Source: Sphagnum magellanicum (Eukaryota; Streptophyta; Sphagnopsida; Sphagnales; Sphagnaceae). Taken from it: a DNA stretch of 64,000 bases. Numbering within the stretch: position 1 is the first letter of the stretch; each line of letters opens with the position of its first letter. The stretch spans positions 32,416,001-32,480,000 of the forward strand of contig CM038908.1 of the NCBI GenBank assembly GCA_021904315.1. The letters run 5' to 3'. Below the pieces are notes generated by a model that did no database searches, was not told the DNA's origin, and saw only the letters and a program-made list of their open reading frames with translations. This document shows positions 11,745 to 24,720 of this stretch, one piece after another. Made by a program: the position numbers and the translations under genes.

Positions 11745-11887
11745 TAATAAATTATTACTGCCCAGCTGTGCCCACTTTTGCTGAGGTCACCTAGTCTATA
11801 CACCGACTAGATAATAAATTTTGTACCCACTTTTGCAGAGGTCTCCTAGTCTATAGACCTATACTGTATACCGACTAAATAAGAAAT
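11745..11887 (+). repeat. Two-unit tandem repeat, period ~67 bp
   Basis: Units begin TAATAAATT at 11745 and 11812, with a third start (TAAGAAATT) at 11880. Each contains CCCACTTTTGC, GAGGTC, CCTAGTCTATA and CCGACTA. The same array is at 38084-38226 in B'. Confidence 0.75.
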
Positions 11888-12108
11888 TATGGAGCACATG
11901 GGTGAGGAAATAGGTGAATGGTAAAGCTCCAAGTACGAAGGTAGGAGATTGTGGCTGCATGCATTTACTTTTCCTGGTCACTATTTGTGCAGAGTCCATG
12001 TAACTTGGTGTGTAATTTGATTACACAATTACTTAGGGGTAAGTTGGGTGTAAATAATTTCATGGGTAACTTGATTACACAATTACTTGAGTAATTGTTT
12101 AATGGGGA

Positions 12109-12360
12109 ACCATGTGATGTTGTTTTCTTGTGATTAATTATGGAATCACATGGGGAAACCATGTGATATTGTTTGCTTGTGATTAATTGTGAAATCACAT
12201 GGGGAAACCATGTGATATTGTTTCTTGTGATTAATTGTGGAATCACATGGGGAAACCATGTGATGTTGTTTCTTGTGATTAATTGTGGAATCACATGGGG
12301 TAACCATGTGATGTTGTTTGCTTGTGATTAATTGTGGAATCACATGGGGAACCATGTGAT
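12109..12360 (+). repeat. 48-49 bp tandem repeats with CATGTG palindromes in LTR U3
   Basis: Unit starts (ACCATGTGAT) are at 12109, 12158, 12207, 12255, 12303 and 12351, so there are five full units and a partial sixth. Each junction carries an inverted repeat ATCACATGG/CCATGTGAT around a short spacer. CACATG/CATGTG fits the E-box consensus CANNTG. The array ends about 45 bp before the TATA box, the usual place for enhancer repeats in an LTR. Long minus-strand frames across it are translations of the repeat, not genes. Confidence 0.9.
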
Positions 12361-12404
12361 GGATAGGTTTTAGAAAGTTTCTTGAGTAGATTCCTTTTGA
12401 TTAG

Positions 12405-12412
12405 TATATAAG
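12405..12412 (+). promoter_or_regulatory. TATA box of solo LTR
   Basis: TATATAAG, 406 bp from the LTR start and directly downstream of the palindromic repeat array. Transcription would be expected to start about 30 bp downstream on the plus strand. Confidence 0.55.
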
Positions 12413-13150
12413 GAGGTGTTTGTGACCTTGAGAGACACCTTCATTTTTGTACAAAGTTATGATAGGAATATAAAGTTGTGAGAATGGAAGTTTCGATTTT
12501 GGAAAAGCTTTTTGGTTTTTTTGAATAGTTTTGGTGTTGTTTATGTGTGGTTCATGGAAGGAGAATGGTGAGGTTCGCATAACCAATAGTAAGTTGGGAG
12601 GATAGTTTTACAACCAAAAACATAGGCTTCATAACTATGTAGTAATCATATATAGTTTTAGTCCTAAACCCGCTCTTGTAGTACATCCACACCTTTTAGT
12701 AAAGCACGGGTACTTTTTTTTCGTTTTTTTTATAAGAGAAGGTTCCGTATAGAGGGCCTTTCACATTTGACATCCGCAAGGCTGGTAGGCCAAGAGAAGG
12801 CAAACATCTGGAAGGCCCTCCATGTACAACCTTCACATGTGTAAAGAACCCGTTCATTTGTGAAGAAACAAAATTAAAAATTTGAAACATAAGAGAAATA
12901 AGAACTTCTGCCTTCTAGGCTCTGCATGTAATTCTCCAGCCTGCACAGTAACTCACAGAAGCCAGAAGGGGGCCCCCCCCAAGACTAGACTGGCAGGCCT
13001 TTCCAAAAGAAAATCCTGATCTCAGGAAAATTGAAGCTAGGGAGCATCCCCAAAATACAAAGGAAGAAATGTACCCATGCTTTACTGATGTCAAATTTGG
13101 TCCCTCGCCCACCATGAGATTTTATTTTCTTTTTGACAGCCTCTCAAAGT

Positions 13151-13212
13151 AACTTCCCCCGCATGGAAGTTACTCTCCAGATTGGTGGAGTACCTTCCAT
13201 GCAGCGGAAGTT
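13151..13212 (+). other. Long imperfect hairpin, conserved in both blocks
   Basis: The inner arms are GCATGGAAG...CTTCCATGC with TACTCTCCA pairing imperfectly to TGGAGTAC around a short loop. The outer arms AACTTCC and GGAAGTT extend the stem, for about 62 nt in all. B' has the same hairpin at 38831-38892, with the few changes mainly in the loop. It could be a small RNA precursor, a remnant of a tiny fold-back element or a DNA structure. No mature-miRNA match can be claimed. Confidence 0.5.
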
Positions 13213-13732
13213 CCTCCCCCAGTTCTCTTCTTTATCTCCATCGTTTTTCTTTTTCTTTTTTGGTTTCTTTTCTTTTTCTAATTAAAAAAAAAATCTTTTC
13301 ACTCCAGATGCAACATGTGCTGTCTGTTGGATGCATGACAGAATGTTTTTCAAAAACAACTTAATTTATCAAATTTTTTAAAACTAATGATTGGGAGATG
13401 TTCGCATACAGGATGGATGGAAAAACTCAAAAAGGTCATTTTTATTATTCAAAGCGGGTTGGTAGTATACAGAAATAATGCCATCTGATTTCATCCTGTT
13501 TTACATATACATGCACAAATAGGACCTCTAGAAAGACCTGTGGATCAGAGCTCTAAGGAAGGATCAGACATTTCACTTGTGCCCACTCCAAAACCTACAC
13601 ACTTTAAACAGCTCTTCAAATAAAAAACAACGCAATTCCCCAAACTGGGATTCAATTCATCCCACCTCCAAATCCCCCAACACCCAAAAGATTCAAAATA
13701 ATGCATACTCATAAGCCCCTAGCACAAATGCT

Positions 13733-14075
13733 CCCAGATTCACTCATCCCCACTCAAAACTGGAAATAGAACAAATGCTCCTAAATTCATTCATCCCAGC
13801 TCAAAGCCAAAAAACAAATAAATGTTTTTGAATTCATTCATCCTGACTCAAAACCAGAACCAACTAATATTCAAAAACCAAAAACAGACGAAAAACAAAA
13901 TGTCCACAAAACCAGACGTAAGAAAAACATGGCAACAAAAATAAAAGATAATTCCAAAAGACAACAAATGAACAACAAGCCATCATGGACAGCTTTCACA
14001 CCAACTCCTATAACAACAAAAATCAATTACCAAAGAATAAAACCTCCCCAACATCATTCATCCCAACTCAAAAAC
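13733..14075 (+). repeat. Degenerate CATTCATCCC...CTCAAAAC repeats
   Basis: Short related units of roughly 55-65 bp recur, each with a TTCATTCATCC-like core followed by a CTCAAA-AC core and an A-rich tract. The homologous stretch in B' (39427-39810) carries one extra unit. Confidence 0.5.
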
Positions 14076-14600
14076 AAATAATCTCAATCCCAAACGTGTA
14101 CCCTCGTGAACTCTAGATCATCCCTCATTCTGTCATCCTATCCACATTCTCCCCAAAAGCTTTATTATGCATGTGTTACAAAGATGCTAATTGAACCTAA
14201 AAATGTTCAAAGAAATCATCAAAAACAAAATAAAATTGAGAAAGTTACAGGCCCCAAAGTAGAGGGGGTTAAGAACTGAAATAAACAAACCACCAAACCC
14301 TACAAAGGCCAATTCTGGAACACTCAAAAAATTCTTTGTATGTTGCTATTAAAGATTTAATAAAATTGTACAAGTAGAATACTTACTTTCAAACCTTGCT
14401 CATTAAAGATTTAGTAAAAGTAGACAACTAGAATCATTAGTCTGAAACATGTAACTTTCTCAATTCTATTTCATTTTTGATGATTTTTATTGCATCAGAT
14501 GCACCAATTGAAAGGGTTCAATTTTTGTTGGGGCACCAAAAACAACAGAGCTCTCCCCTTGGATCTGGCCTGCCTTGATCGCTTATGTGGTTGGTCACTA

Positions 14601-15222
14601 GCCATGGGTTGCAGAAAAATATGTTAGAGTTAGTTGGTTTGAATAGGGTTCAAAATAATTGAAATAATAATGAAATTAATCATCTTCGCTAGTAAATGTC
14701 AATGCCACAAGAAGGAAACCATTTGAACCTTCTAAAGTGGTTTGATCTAATTGACATTCTTAGGATTCAATCAAGTAATTATACTTTACATGAGAAGACA
14801 ATTGGATATTTTTATTTGGGATGAAGACATGATTTGGTCATTTTGGTTTTTTTTTCAATATTGCAAGAAAAAGTTAAATTCAAAAAATAAATAGCTTGAA
14901 ATATAATAAACACCATCATTCTTGTATTTAATCCTCAAATTATGATAGTGGATATCAATGTTATGAATTTAATAGATAATTTTGGTGTGTAAATAATGAG
15001 GTGCATAATTTTTTTGCATTGGACTATTTAAATTACTTGATTGTTGAGACCCAAAATGATAAAAGGTTTACAAAGTGTATTTATACGACATAAAACAAAT
15101 GATAGAATGTCACTAAAATTTTTGAGGTTCAATAGGTTGAAAATTTGACATAAAATTTGATTTGAATTAAGAGCTTATTTGTGGGTGACAAAAGAGAGAT
15201 TAAATTACATTCTCTACATTTA
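14601..15222. other. ~620-bp segment present in B only
   Basis: Absent from B', where GGTTGGTCACTAG at about 40350 is followed after ten bases by CTAATGTACATTTTTGC. The segment is AT-rich and has no clear reading frame. I could not define TG...CA ends, inverted ends or a target duplication, so it could be an insertion in B or a deletion in B'. Confidence 0.5.
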
Positions 15223-18200
15223 CACTAATGTACATTTTTGCATGTTTGTTTTGAATCTCACCCCATGTATGACCAAACTCAGGGTTCTGGTGCTGTGTTT
15301 TCCTTACTTTAGTGATAACTCTATTGCGTTTTGGGGCAGGGGGTGAGGGGAGAGAGAGAAAAGAGCCAATCTGATCTCCAAAAGTACCAAGACAAGAAAG
15401 CATGCCTTAAATCCATTTTCAATGTTGTGCGTGGTATCATCCACTTGTTTGCGAGGGTCCACACAAAGCTAAGTTGCTGCAGTCCAGCGGAAAGAATGGG
15501 CTTCCCAGGTCATATCTATGGAACACCCAAAAGCCAATGCATTTACCATACCCATAGCATCAAGAAATTTTCCACTAGCCTGGGACAGACTTTTCTTAGA
15601 ACCTGCAATTTCAAAGCCCCTTATTATGTTCTTGATTTCAAAAGGAACCTTCAATCCCTATTCTAATTTTGAGATTGATTCTTTAGATTTCTAAAAAAAT
15701 TGGATTCTAACATTTTTCCCAAAAAAACTTAAAGTCAGTTTGATTTAAGAAGGTTTGATCCCATTTCCATTGCATATAACTGAATCCAAATAAAAGTGTT
15801 TAATTAGTTTATTCCACTGGTGCACACACTCCAAAATAAAGATTATATAATATCATTTATATACAATCAAATGCAATAACTTGTCTAAACTATGAGTTCA
15901 TTTTTTTTCAATAAAATTACATTTATGGACCTAACAAATTGAACATTTTAAAAACAGAACAACATCTTCAATTCAAGTTTTAATTCAATTTTAAAAATAA
16001 GTTGAATCTATGATCAGGCTCCAATGGTGGTGAAATTTGAAACCTCCAATTTGAAAACCCTAGAATTTGACCATATATTGTGATCTGAACTTGCTCAAAT
16101 TCAAGAACCTACCAACATTAGATGAGACTAATGTGAGGTGGGTATTTGTATTTGTGTCAGATATTAATTGGGTATCAGATCGGGTATATGCATATATGCC
16201 CCTTGGGCTTACTTTTTCAAAAATCCAAACCCGCCTTTTACATTACAATTTTTGAAAGGTAACACTCGGCCTAATCTCATAACCGATGATTTTAAATATT
16301 CATAACCAGATCCCACTCGAGGAGAATAACAATGTAGGGTGTCTTTCAAAAATTCGCATTAATAACCACTTCACATTCAAATTGTGTAACCTTCAGACTG
16401 AAAGAAAAAAGAATTCTTCAAGTTCATTTAGCTGTTACAAATAATCAATATGCATTCTCAATTGTGATTGGTGCTTGTACATTCAAATAATACATGTGTT
16501 CATCAGTGTTGAAAAACATCAGTGTTGTTTTAGCTTATCAAGGGCTTACCTTATAAGGTTAAAAGATTTGAGACTCTTTGTCAGAGCCTTAAAGACTTGG
16601 CAAAGACTTGGCTTTGTAGGACATTGTTGAAAACTAGGCATGTGTTTTTAAGAGGGTCTTTCAAAAACCTTGATAAAAAAACCTTTAAGTAGTTGTTCAG
16701 ATTTTTGTTAAAGAAGCAAACCTTATACTCAATTAATCACGGGCCTTAACCCCCGCCCCCACCTCATAATCACCCTTTTTTGGGTTTTTTAGATCTAGAC
16801 CCAATCAATTTTTTAAGTCTCCTAAAAATAAAAGAATCGAACTTGGGCCATTCTTTGAATTATTTATTTTGGAATACCCTAACCCAACTATTATTAAAAA
16901 ACAAATATCCACCCCACATCAGTTTAGACCTTTTCAAGTTAGGCATATTTTTTATAATTCAAGTTATAAGAATAATTTATTGCTTTCACACCCACTTTTA
17001 AGCCACAATTTTAAGTTTTTCATTCCAAGTGTTTTGAAATTGGGTGTGAAAACATTCAAATATTTTCAAAATCAAAAATATTCTTGTGCTTGGGGGCTTT
17101 GAAATTGTAGGTTTCAAAGCCAAAAGAAAAGAAAAGAAAAGAACCTAGCCATGCTAAAGAAATCTACCTTGAGATAATGAAACATTCGTAAATGGCCTTT
17201 TGGTATTTCAACTCATTTGTGCCCTAATGTGTGCTTATGTTTCTAAGCCATATATATTTTATCAACAAACCCATGTTGAATTAATAACTTAATAGATTAG
17301 ACACAAATTATTATTATTTAAATATCAAAATTTCAGAATTCAATGATGTCAAGGAGGGCTAAGTCTCATTCACCTTCAAGATAAGCTCATCATATAATGC
17401 AAACTAAAGAAATGAAATATCATCCATTTTATGAGATATTTTAATTATGAGAATCATTGTTTCCCAATTCCCCTAGGGCAATGGTTGATCTTCATTTTTA
17501 TATATTGTTCACAAGGTGGAGATGGCTGGTAGATTTGTTATTATTTCAAAAAATCGTGGGATCAATTTCATTTCAATTGCATATTGAACCTTATTAGCAA
17601 ACAAGAATAAAAAAATTTGTGTAAAAACAAGTGCAAACAAGAATCAAAAAATGTATCAAATGAATGATCTGTATCAAAATGGGTGAAAAAAAATTCATTC
17701 ATATTGAAAATAGAAATAATTTTATACTAAAGGTTTAAAATAATATTTTATGTGTTGAAGTGCATTCTTAAAATAATTAATTATTTGTTTTTGAGACATT
17801 AAATACATTCAAATACAAACAAACTCATCCTTGGATGATATGACTAAGAATCATATACCAAAATTCAACAAAAAGTGGACTCAATTCAATTTAATTTTCA
17901 AAAATAAAATTTTAAAATTGTGATTTTTAGTATTGATTTGCATCACATGAATTTTTTTGTTCTCCACCTATATATACATTATAAAATTTATAAACATAAG
18001 TTACAAAAGAAAAATATTTATGTTTTTAAAAAAATTTTAACACATATTTTTAAGACTCTTGACCCTTTATCATTAAATATCAAGTTATACCATTATAATT
18101 TTATTTTTCAAATTATCAATTATAACTAGGGTATGACACAAATTATTGATTTTTTAAAAAAAATATTCAATGACTTTCAAGACTTCTTAATCCTAACCTT

Positions 18201-18756
18201 TGAAATTCTTCTTGTAGGCCATTTCATGCCCATGAAATCTTGCACCCAATTTTCACACTCTAACATAAAAAAACCCTTGCTAAAAAATGCATAATAACAC
18301 AAAACCACATCTAACCTTGAATATAACTATGGATGATTGCCATTTAACAACCTTATTACTATTCAAAATATGATAACATGATATGTAATTGGTGTGTCAT
18401 GGCTTTAGCCAAACACCCAAGCTCCAAGTAGAACACGAGTTCATAATCAAACACCCATGGTTGTATTCTTCACAAACACATCAAGTGAACTGACACCCAA
18501 ATCCAACAAAAGAATGTCAAATAATGTGTATTGTTTTCAAGCTACAAACCAAGATAACAAATTGCAATTCCCTTGTAATACCCCTCTAATGCAACTACAA
18601 CAAGTGCAATCTAGCCATCCTTGGCCACACAACGTTAACATAGTGATCGAACTTTAGCTGTTGAACAAAACTCAAAACCTTCTACAAGGAAAAATGGGGA
18701 GAATGTTGAACAACTTTATTGAATAGAAAGGGTCCCTTAGAGGACCCTAAGGTATC
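15223..18756. other. Block B interior, AT-rich, no gene seen
   Basis: Matched by about 40355-43609 in B' at clearly lower similarity than the block start. All open frames are short and differ between the copies. I see no element ends. Confidence 0.4.
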
Positions 18757-19516
18757 TATAACAACAAAATAATTACTAGGAGTTGTAATTGCAAATGATA
18801 ATGTTATGGTTTGGGGTAATAATAGGGATAAAAATGGGGAATAAAATAATGAGCCTCACGAGCCCTACAAAGAGAATCTTTTGATTAAAAACATAAAGGT
18901 TGATTATGAATAATTTAAATAATTACTTTGGGTTAATAATAATGGAAGGCCAAGTATGTAAACTTGACCAAATCCTAGACCCCAAATTAATGTAAAACCT
19001 ATCCATAAAAGGATGAAGAATTATAAGTGGCACTTGATTGGTTTGATACATGGGGAATAAATGTAGATGAATGTGGTTGATTATTTATCCCTTTTTTTCC
19101 TTTAAGTATATAAAGGGTAGATATTCGAGCTTTTGACTCATAATTTGCATTTAATAATTTTATGTTGTTAGTTATTATCAAGATTTATAAAAATATCATA
19201 TGTGAATAGGAAGCCTTGAAGAAATAAAATGTGGAGATTATTGTGAATACCATTGTGAAAAATTTATGGTCTTTGGTGAGTGATCCCCATAAAGGAAAAT
19301 TGTTAGGCGTGTGTGATGAACTCCCTTGGGATGTAGTTTTCACATAAAGATTTGACTTTAGGCATGGATGATCCTATCCCAAAAGAGTGTAAAATCTCAT
19401 GTTGGGAATCATGTGAATGATGAATATTGTAACTGTTGTGTTGAAGTATGTTTAATAATTTGTTTATGTACTAAAAAAAATTAATCCTCATAATTAACCA
19501 CCCCCTTTAGGCTACA
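18757..19516 (+). mobile_element. Second solo LTR in block B (760 bp)
   Basis: Begins TATAACAACAAAATAATTAC (probably TGTAAC with one base changed) and ends TTTAGGCTACA. It is flanked by TATC (18753-18756) and TGTC (19517-19520), a 4-bp duplication with one change. B' has one uninterrupted TGTC at 43610-43613. A TATA box is at 19107. It is related in layout and sequence to the LTR-like unit at 19702-20596, including a shared CACATAAAGAT segment and the GGCTACA end. Confidence 0.75.
19107..19115 (+). promoter_or_regulatory. TATA box of second solo LTR
   Basis: TATATAAAG about 350 bp from the LTR start, in the same relative place as the TATA box of the related unit at 19978. Confidence 0.5.
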
Positions 19517-19701
19517 TGTCCATTGTTAACTAAAATTTTGCAGAGTTTAAGTAGTAAAAATCTAGGGGATCAACTCACAATTATTCCAAGCAAAAGCTTG
19601 GAATTTTGAAAAACCCACACACAAATTTTTTGAATTCTAATGATGGGGTTTTTTGCCTTTAAACTATGGTGTCCACATATTTCATTCCAACACATTGCTT
19701 T

Positions 19702-20596
19702 TATAACATCATGATGCATTATTAAGGACATAGGCTTGGACTCATAAATAACTTAATTAATTATTTTGAATTAAACTTAGTTGAAAATGAATTATGTGAA
19801 CTTGACAAAATCTTAGGGAAAATTATTTCAAACAATTTAATAACTTGTTCTTAAAAAGTATGATAGTTCTAGAAAAATAATATGTGATATAATATTATTG
19901 GTTTGTAATTGATGAATGATAATGTTTTAAAACTATGAACGAACATGGTCAATAATTCATCCATTCATTTTTTCAAGTATATAAAAGGTTGTGGGTGGAG
20001 CTCCAAGTTCATATTCTTTTTTTTATTTGTTTTTGAAGCATAATAACAAACCCAAATTGACAAGCTATTAGCAACCTTCAAGTCAAGCTCTTTGGTAAAG
20101 GTTGTAGGAGTTTCAACTACAATACACCATGAACCCATGACCTTTTTCAGGTCCCAAGGTCCCAAAATGGTCTATGCCAATGAACCATCGCCCTTGGGGA
20201 GTTCCTTTTCATACTTCCATGTTCTTATTTTGTGTTAGGCCTTGGGATAAGCTTTTAATGTAATAAAATTATATCACAATAAACTTATGTGTCCTTTTGA
20301 TTATGAATATATTCATAAGAGCAAACATACATGGTTTTGGTTAATGAACTCTATAAAACAAGGTCTTTAAGCATGTGTGGTGAGTTCCTGTTGAGTGTAG
20401 CCCACATAAAGATCAAATTTTAAGTTTGTGGGTGATCTTAATGCAAAACCATGTACATTTTATTTATTTGATTGTTTAAGTGTTTTGTTTGGTGGTGAGG
20501 GTTGTGTGGGGCATTTAGTTTTGTAACCAACCTATGTGACAATGGAGATTTAATTCAAAATTAACCCTTATAAACTTAGATCCTTTCTAGGCTACA
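19702..20596 (+). mobile_element. LTR-like unit shared by B and B'
   Basis: Starts TATAACATCATGATG (TGTAATGTCATG in B' at 43795) and ends TTTCTAGGCTACA, matching the ends of the 18757-19516 LTR. It contains a TATA box, a CACATAAAGAT segment and a downstream region in the same order. No primer-binding site follows it and no clear target duplication was found, so it may be an older solo LTR. The start is less certain than the end. Confidence 0.55.
19978..19987 (+). promoter_or_regulatory. TATA box of LTR-like unit
   Basis: TATATAAAAG, also present in B' at 44071-44080. It sits about 275 bp into the unit. Confidence 0.45.
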
Positions 20597-23500
20597 TATA
20601 TTTTGATGCCACTACCTTTAAACATGATGAACATTTTGTAAAAAAATCCTAGAAAAGGAAATTCATAATAAACATAAAATTTAACATTGGTGTTTGGTTC
20701 ACATAGTTATTTTGAGACTTAATAATTTTGTATCTATTTTTTAAAACCTTATGGGGAAATTTTTTTAAAATTCTTTAAAAAAAAGCTCTAACAATTCTTA
20801 CAAAACGTTGTTTACATCAAATTTTGGATGAAACCAATGTCAAAGGATGTGAAAATGGCCTCAACATTTGTAAATTCACAAAGGATATTGTGGTTGTAAA
20901 AAGACCTTGGAAAGTAAAATGATTATTTTGGTTAATTAGTAACAATGATTAATCGGTCATTGATTGTTATTATTGGTTAGTTGTAGTGATTGGCCAATGT
21001 GTGACATTTGCACACACCCTCAATATGTATTATTCCATATTTATTGTTTATTGATGGGGGAGAGGTAAACATTTAACATTAAATTTAAATGTGATAATTA
21101 ATGATATCCTTGGAGCTCCTTTAAGGAAGAAAACATGGGTGGATATGTGAACATGTTAATCGCTTAAATAATGTGCAAATATAGCTTTGTTGACTCCAAA
21201 CTTTACCAAAGAATATAACATGGAGGAGACATGGTGTGGAGTAAGGAAGTGAGGAAAATAGAATAATTTGAGTAAAAACTAACTTAGTTATGAATGGAAA
21301 GAAAAATGTTAACTACCATTTAAGTTAATGTTACTTGACATAGATGATTTTGTTTTGTTTTGTGATGTTATCTAGATGTTAGGTTATTTAACACCATAGG
21401 CTTTAACATTAGGTGTGATTGTAGTTTAAGTATTGGGAATAGAACCAAAAGAAATGTAAACATGATGTCAAGTCAAAGTAGGTGTTGTGCTTCCTATGAT
21501 GCATTGTGAAAAATCATGACCAAATGATAGTATCTTTTAGGGCATCTCCACCCAAGAATAGTAAAAATCTTTTATTGTTAAATCTTGTAGTAGGATATGA
21601 CAAATCCTATCATTATTCAATAAAAATGGCCCAAAATGCCATGGTCATTTTAACATTTTTAAACACATTTTCTTATTATGGATTTGACTAGTGACAATTT
21701 TTGGTCCAAATGTAAAGGTGTAAACAGTGTTTTGTTATTTGAAGTGACTATTTTTATGTTTGTGGGTGGGGACATTGAACATTAAATATCAATTGATTTT
21801 AATGTGTAGTTGTAGTTTACCACTATATGGTGGAGATGCTTTTAGGAGAATCGTGGTTTGCCACCTCCTATCTATCACTACTCTTGTCAATGCCCACTTG
21901 ATTTTTAGGCCCATTAAACCATTATAATTTTACAATTGGAAATCAATTATGAAGTTTAAAATATCTTCATAATCTTGTTGCTAATTTGTCTTGATCCACT
22001 CAAAATTTGTAGTGACATTGGGTGAATGTATGGTGAATTTTAAATGATTTGTGAAAAATTAACATTCACTTCAATGTGTTTTTTCTCCTTCCAATTTTGT
22101 TATGTAATAGAAGTGACAATCCTCCATAAACCAATTTAACTATTTTTTTTCTATTAAAACATAAAAGGAAAAAAAAAAACATCCTTATGTATATTTGGCT
22201 ACCTACTTGAACCATCATCCATATATCAAAATCTAATTACTTTTGAAGATTTTCTTGAATTTGTTTTTTCAAATTGTGGTTATTAAAAAACACTTTGTGA
22301 TAAAATAATTTCACAACAACATGAAATTTGGCACAAAAATATGCACACTAATGTTCTTTTTCTACTGATATATCACTAGTTTGTGATACTAATAAAGGCT
22401 TAGCAATATCCCTTTTTATGTTTAATTAAAAAATGTTTAAAAACCCTTTACATGTGACACATAATAGACAACTGATGGGAGATTGTTTTGTCACATTGCT
22501 TGTAGTGGGTGTGTGTCATTTTGTGCCATTTCCATCATTGCCTCATGTAAAAGGTTATTCACATCCATTGCAACACCCAGTAGTTTTAGATTAATCATAC
22601 TAATGATGCCCATCAACATTATAATGATCAAACTTGCGCCATTTGATGCGATTTTTTGCTTACAAAATTTTTCTTCCAAGTTTCCCCGATCTTCAAAACT
22701 ATTTAATGGTGATAAGGGTTTAAGGTTTAACAATCAATGATGTTTTTTTTCTTGAGAAGTTGGAATGGTGTTACATTTTATTTTATTTTAATGTGCACTC
22801 TGCAACATTTATTTGATGAATTGTTGGCGATGGCAAGGGTCTTATGTGAATGATTTTTGTTTGGTGCTTCAATTTCAATGGAAAGAACATTATAAGTTAT
22901 GGCAAAAGCACAATGGGTAGCTTTAGTGGCTAATGTTAACAAACCTCCAACATTGTGTGATGGGGTGTGTAAAAGGAAATGGAAACTATAATGCACAAGA
23001 TAAAACACATGCTTGAGGGGCATTCCATGATCAAGTTTTCATCTTTCATGAACCTTTCATTTTGTTTGTGGGCTTTTCTTACATTGTTGTTCATTGTCGT
23101 TTTCAATTGTAGGGGTGGGTTGATTTGTGCATTCATTATGTTTGATTTACAATTGTTGTGCATCACTACATTTTTTCAAACCTCCATCACTTTAAGGTTT
23201 TTCATTTTCTCTTGTTCTTGATTGCAGTGGTTGGTCAATTTGTGCATGTCTTGCATCATGTTTGATTTGTAGCTATCACTTTAGGGTTTTTGTTTTGTTA
23301 TTTTTAGGTCTTGCATGGTGTGTTTTATCATCATTCTCAATTATAAGGACTCATCAATTTGTGTGTGCTTTACATCACATTTTATTTGCAATTTTTATGC
23401 ATCATTGATTTTTTGGACCTTCCATGCATCACTTTAGGATTTAAGTTTCTTGTCTTTTTTTGGTCTTGCATCATGTTTTTCATCATTATTTTTTATTGTA

Positions 23501-24720
23501 AAAGCTAGCCAATTTGTGCACACCTTGCATCATATTCGATTTGTAATTGTCACATGTTATTATATTTTCTCAAAACCTTCATTGTATTGAGGTTTTTGTT
23601 TTCTTTTTTTTTCCTTGCTTTGTTTATGATCTTTCTACCAACATGATGGCTCCAAACTCGTTGTTTGAAAACTTTATGTTCAGGGTGAATGGAAGGTATG
23701 GTGGCTCACTTTTGGTGTCACAATGGTGTTTTTTGTTAGGTACCCCTTGTTCAAAAGCATGTGGTGAGTAATATATTTTTAAATCTATTAATTGGTAATT
23801 GAATGTAAACTAATGACTTTATTATGAAGATATTTGTGTAGTTGTTTATTGATAAAAAGTTCATATGCTAGTAGAAATGGACTTTTGAAATTCTAACTTA
23901 TGGATTGGTCAGTTGACTAGAGTGATAGAAAATTGAAAGGTTTGTTTTAAATTTCATTCAAAATTATCTATAGTGACTTAACATATGAATTAGAATGAAA
24001 AAATACACTTTTATGTGAATTTTTTCCTTAATAATCATAGCCAAATTCTACCTATGAACTTTTGAATGCTTTAAATTAACTCATATTTTCATATGTCCAT
24101 AGCATTGTTGTTTTTCATTCATTGTCAATTTGTTTTTTTTTTCAAAGGTGCATATATTTGGCATCTCTACTTGGGCTCTTATTAATATGGACTTTAATAC
24201 ATGGATTTTATTATCATTTAACCAATGGTACCACATAAAATTTAAAATTTAACACTAGAATGTGGACTTTTGTGGAATACAATTATTTTAAAAAGTGAGC
24301 CACTAGATTGTGCATTTACCTTTCAAGTTGTTTTTCAATGGACCACCCAAAATGATTTTTATATCGTCCACTAGTTATAACCCTTACACCACATGAGTGA
24401 ATTAGTTTTCTCCATGCAACATTTTTTCGAACAACTTTATAAATGAACATTTTAAACAAAAAACAAAAAAATCATGTGATGAAACCATGGTTTTTGAAAA
24501 CACATGGGTCACTCAATTTCCATGGGTACAATTAATCCTAAAGGATGATGGTTTAGAATGTCAAATGTGATGTAAAATTTGTAGTCACATGAATGGGAAA
24601 TAAAAAATGTTAGTTCTGAAACTTGACACACTTCATAAACATGTTTATTGCTACAAGAAAACATTTGGTACTTTTTGAATTAGCGGTTGGGGAACAATTT
24701 TACAACAAAGATGTTATGTA
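20597..24720. other. Block B interior, no recognised gene
   Basis: AT-rich DNA matched by about 44685-48830 in B'. Open frames are at most about 85 codons and are interrupted or altered in the other copy. The stretch 23100-23640 has repeating phrases of the type CAATTTGTGCATG...TTGCATCATGTTTGATTTG, suggesting an old degenerate tandem repeat of roughly 110-130 bp. Confidence 0.35.

Larger units (their letters stand above)
11999..12685 (+). mobile_element. Solo LTR inserted in block B (687 bp)
   Basis: The segment starts TGTAACTTGG and ends GTAGTACA, so it has the TG...CA ends of an LTR. It is flanked by the 4-bp duplication TCCA (11995-11998 and 12686-12689). B' has a single TCCA at 38360-38363 with no insertion, giving a clean empty site. 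A TATA box lies at 12405 after a tandem-repeat array, which fits a plus-strand U3. No internal element region adjoins it. The 4-bp target duplication is shorter than the common 5 bp. Confidence 0.85.
12686..14600. other. Block B interior, no gene seen
   Basis: Non-coding sequence matched by about 38360-40350 in B'. It contains homopolymer C runs near 12967, the hairpin at 13151-13212 and the degenerate CATTCATCC-type repeats after 13730. Confidence 0.4.

Noticed and set aside
11965-12355. Two minus-strand ORFs with a repeating peptide (HVIPQLIT...)
   Set aside because: They are translations of the 48-49 bp tandem repeat in the solo LTR.
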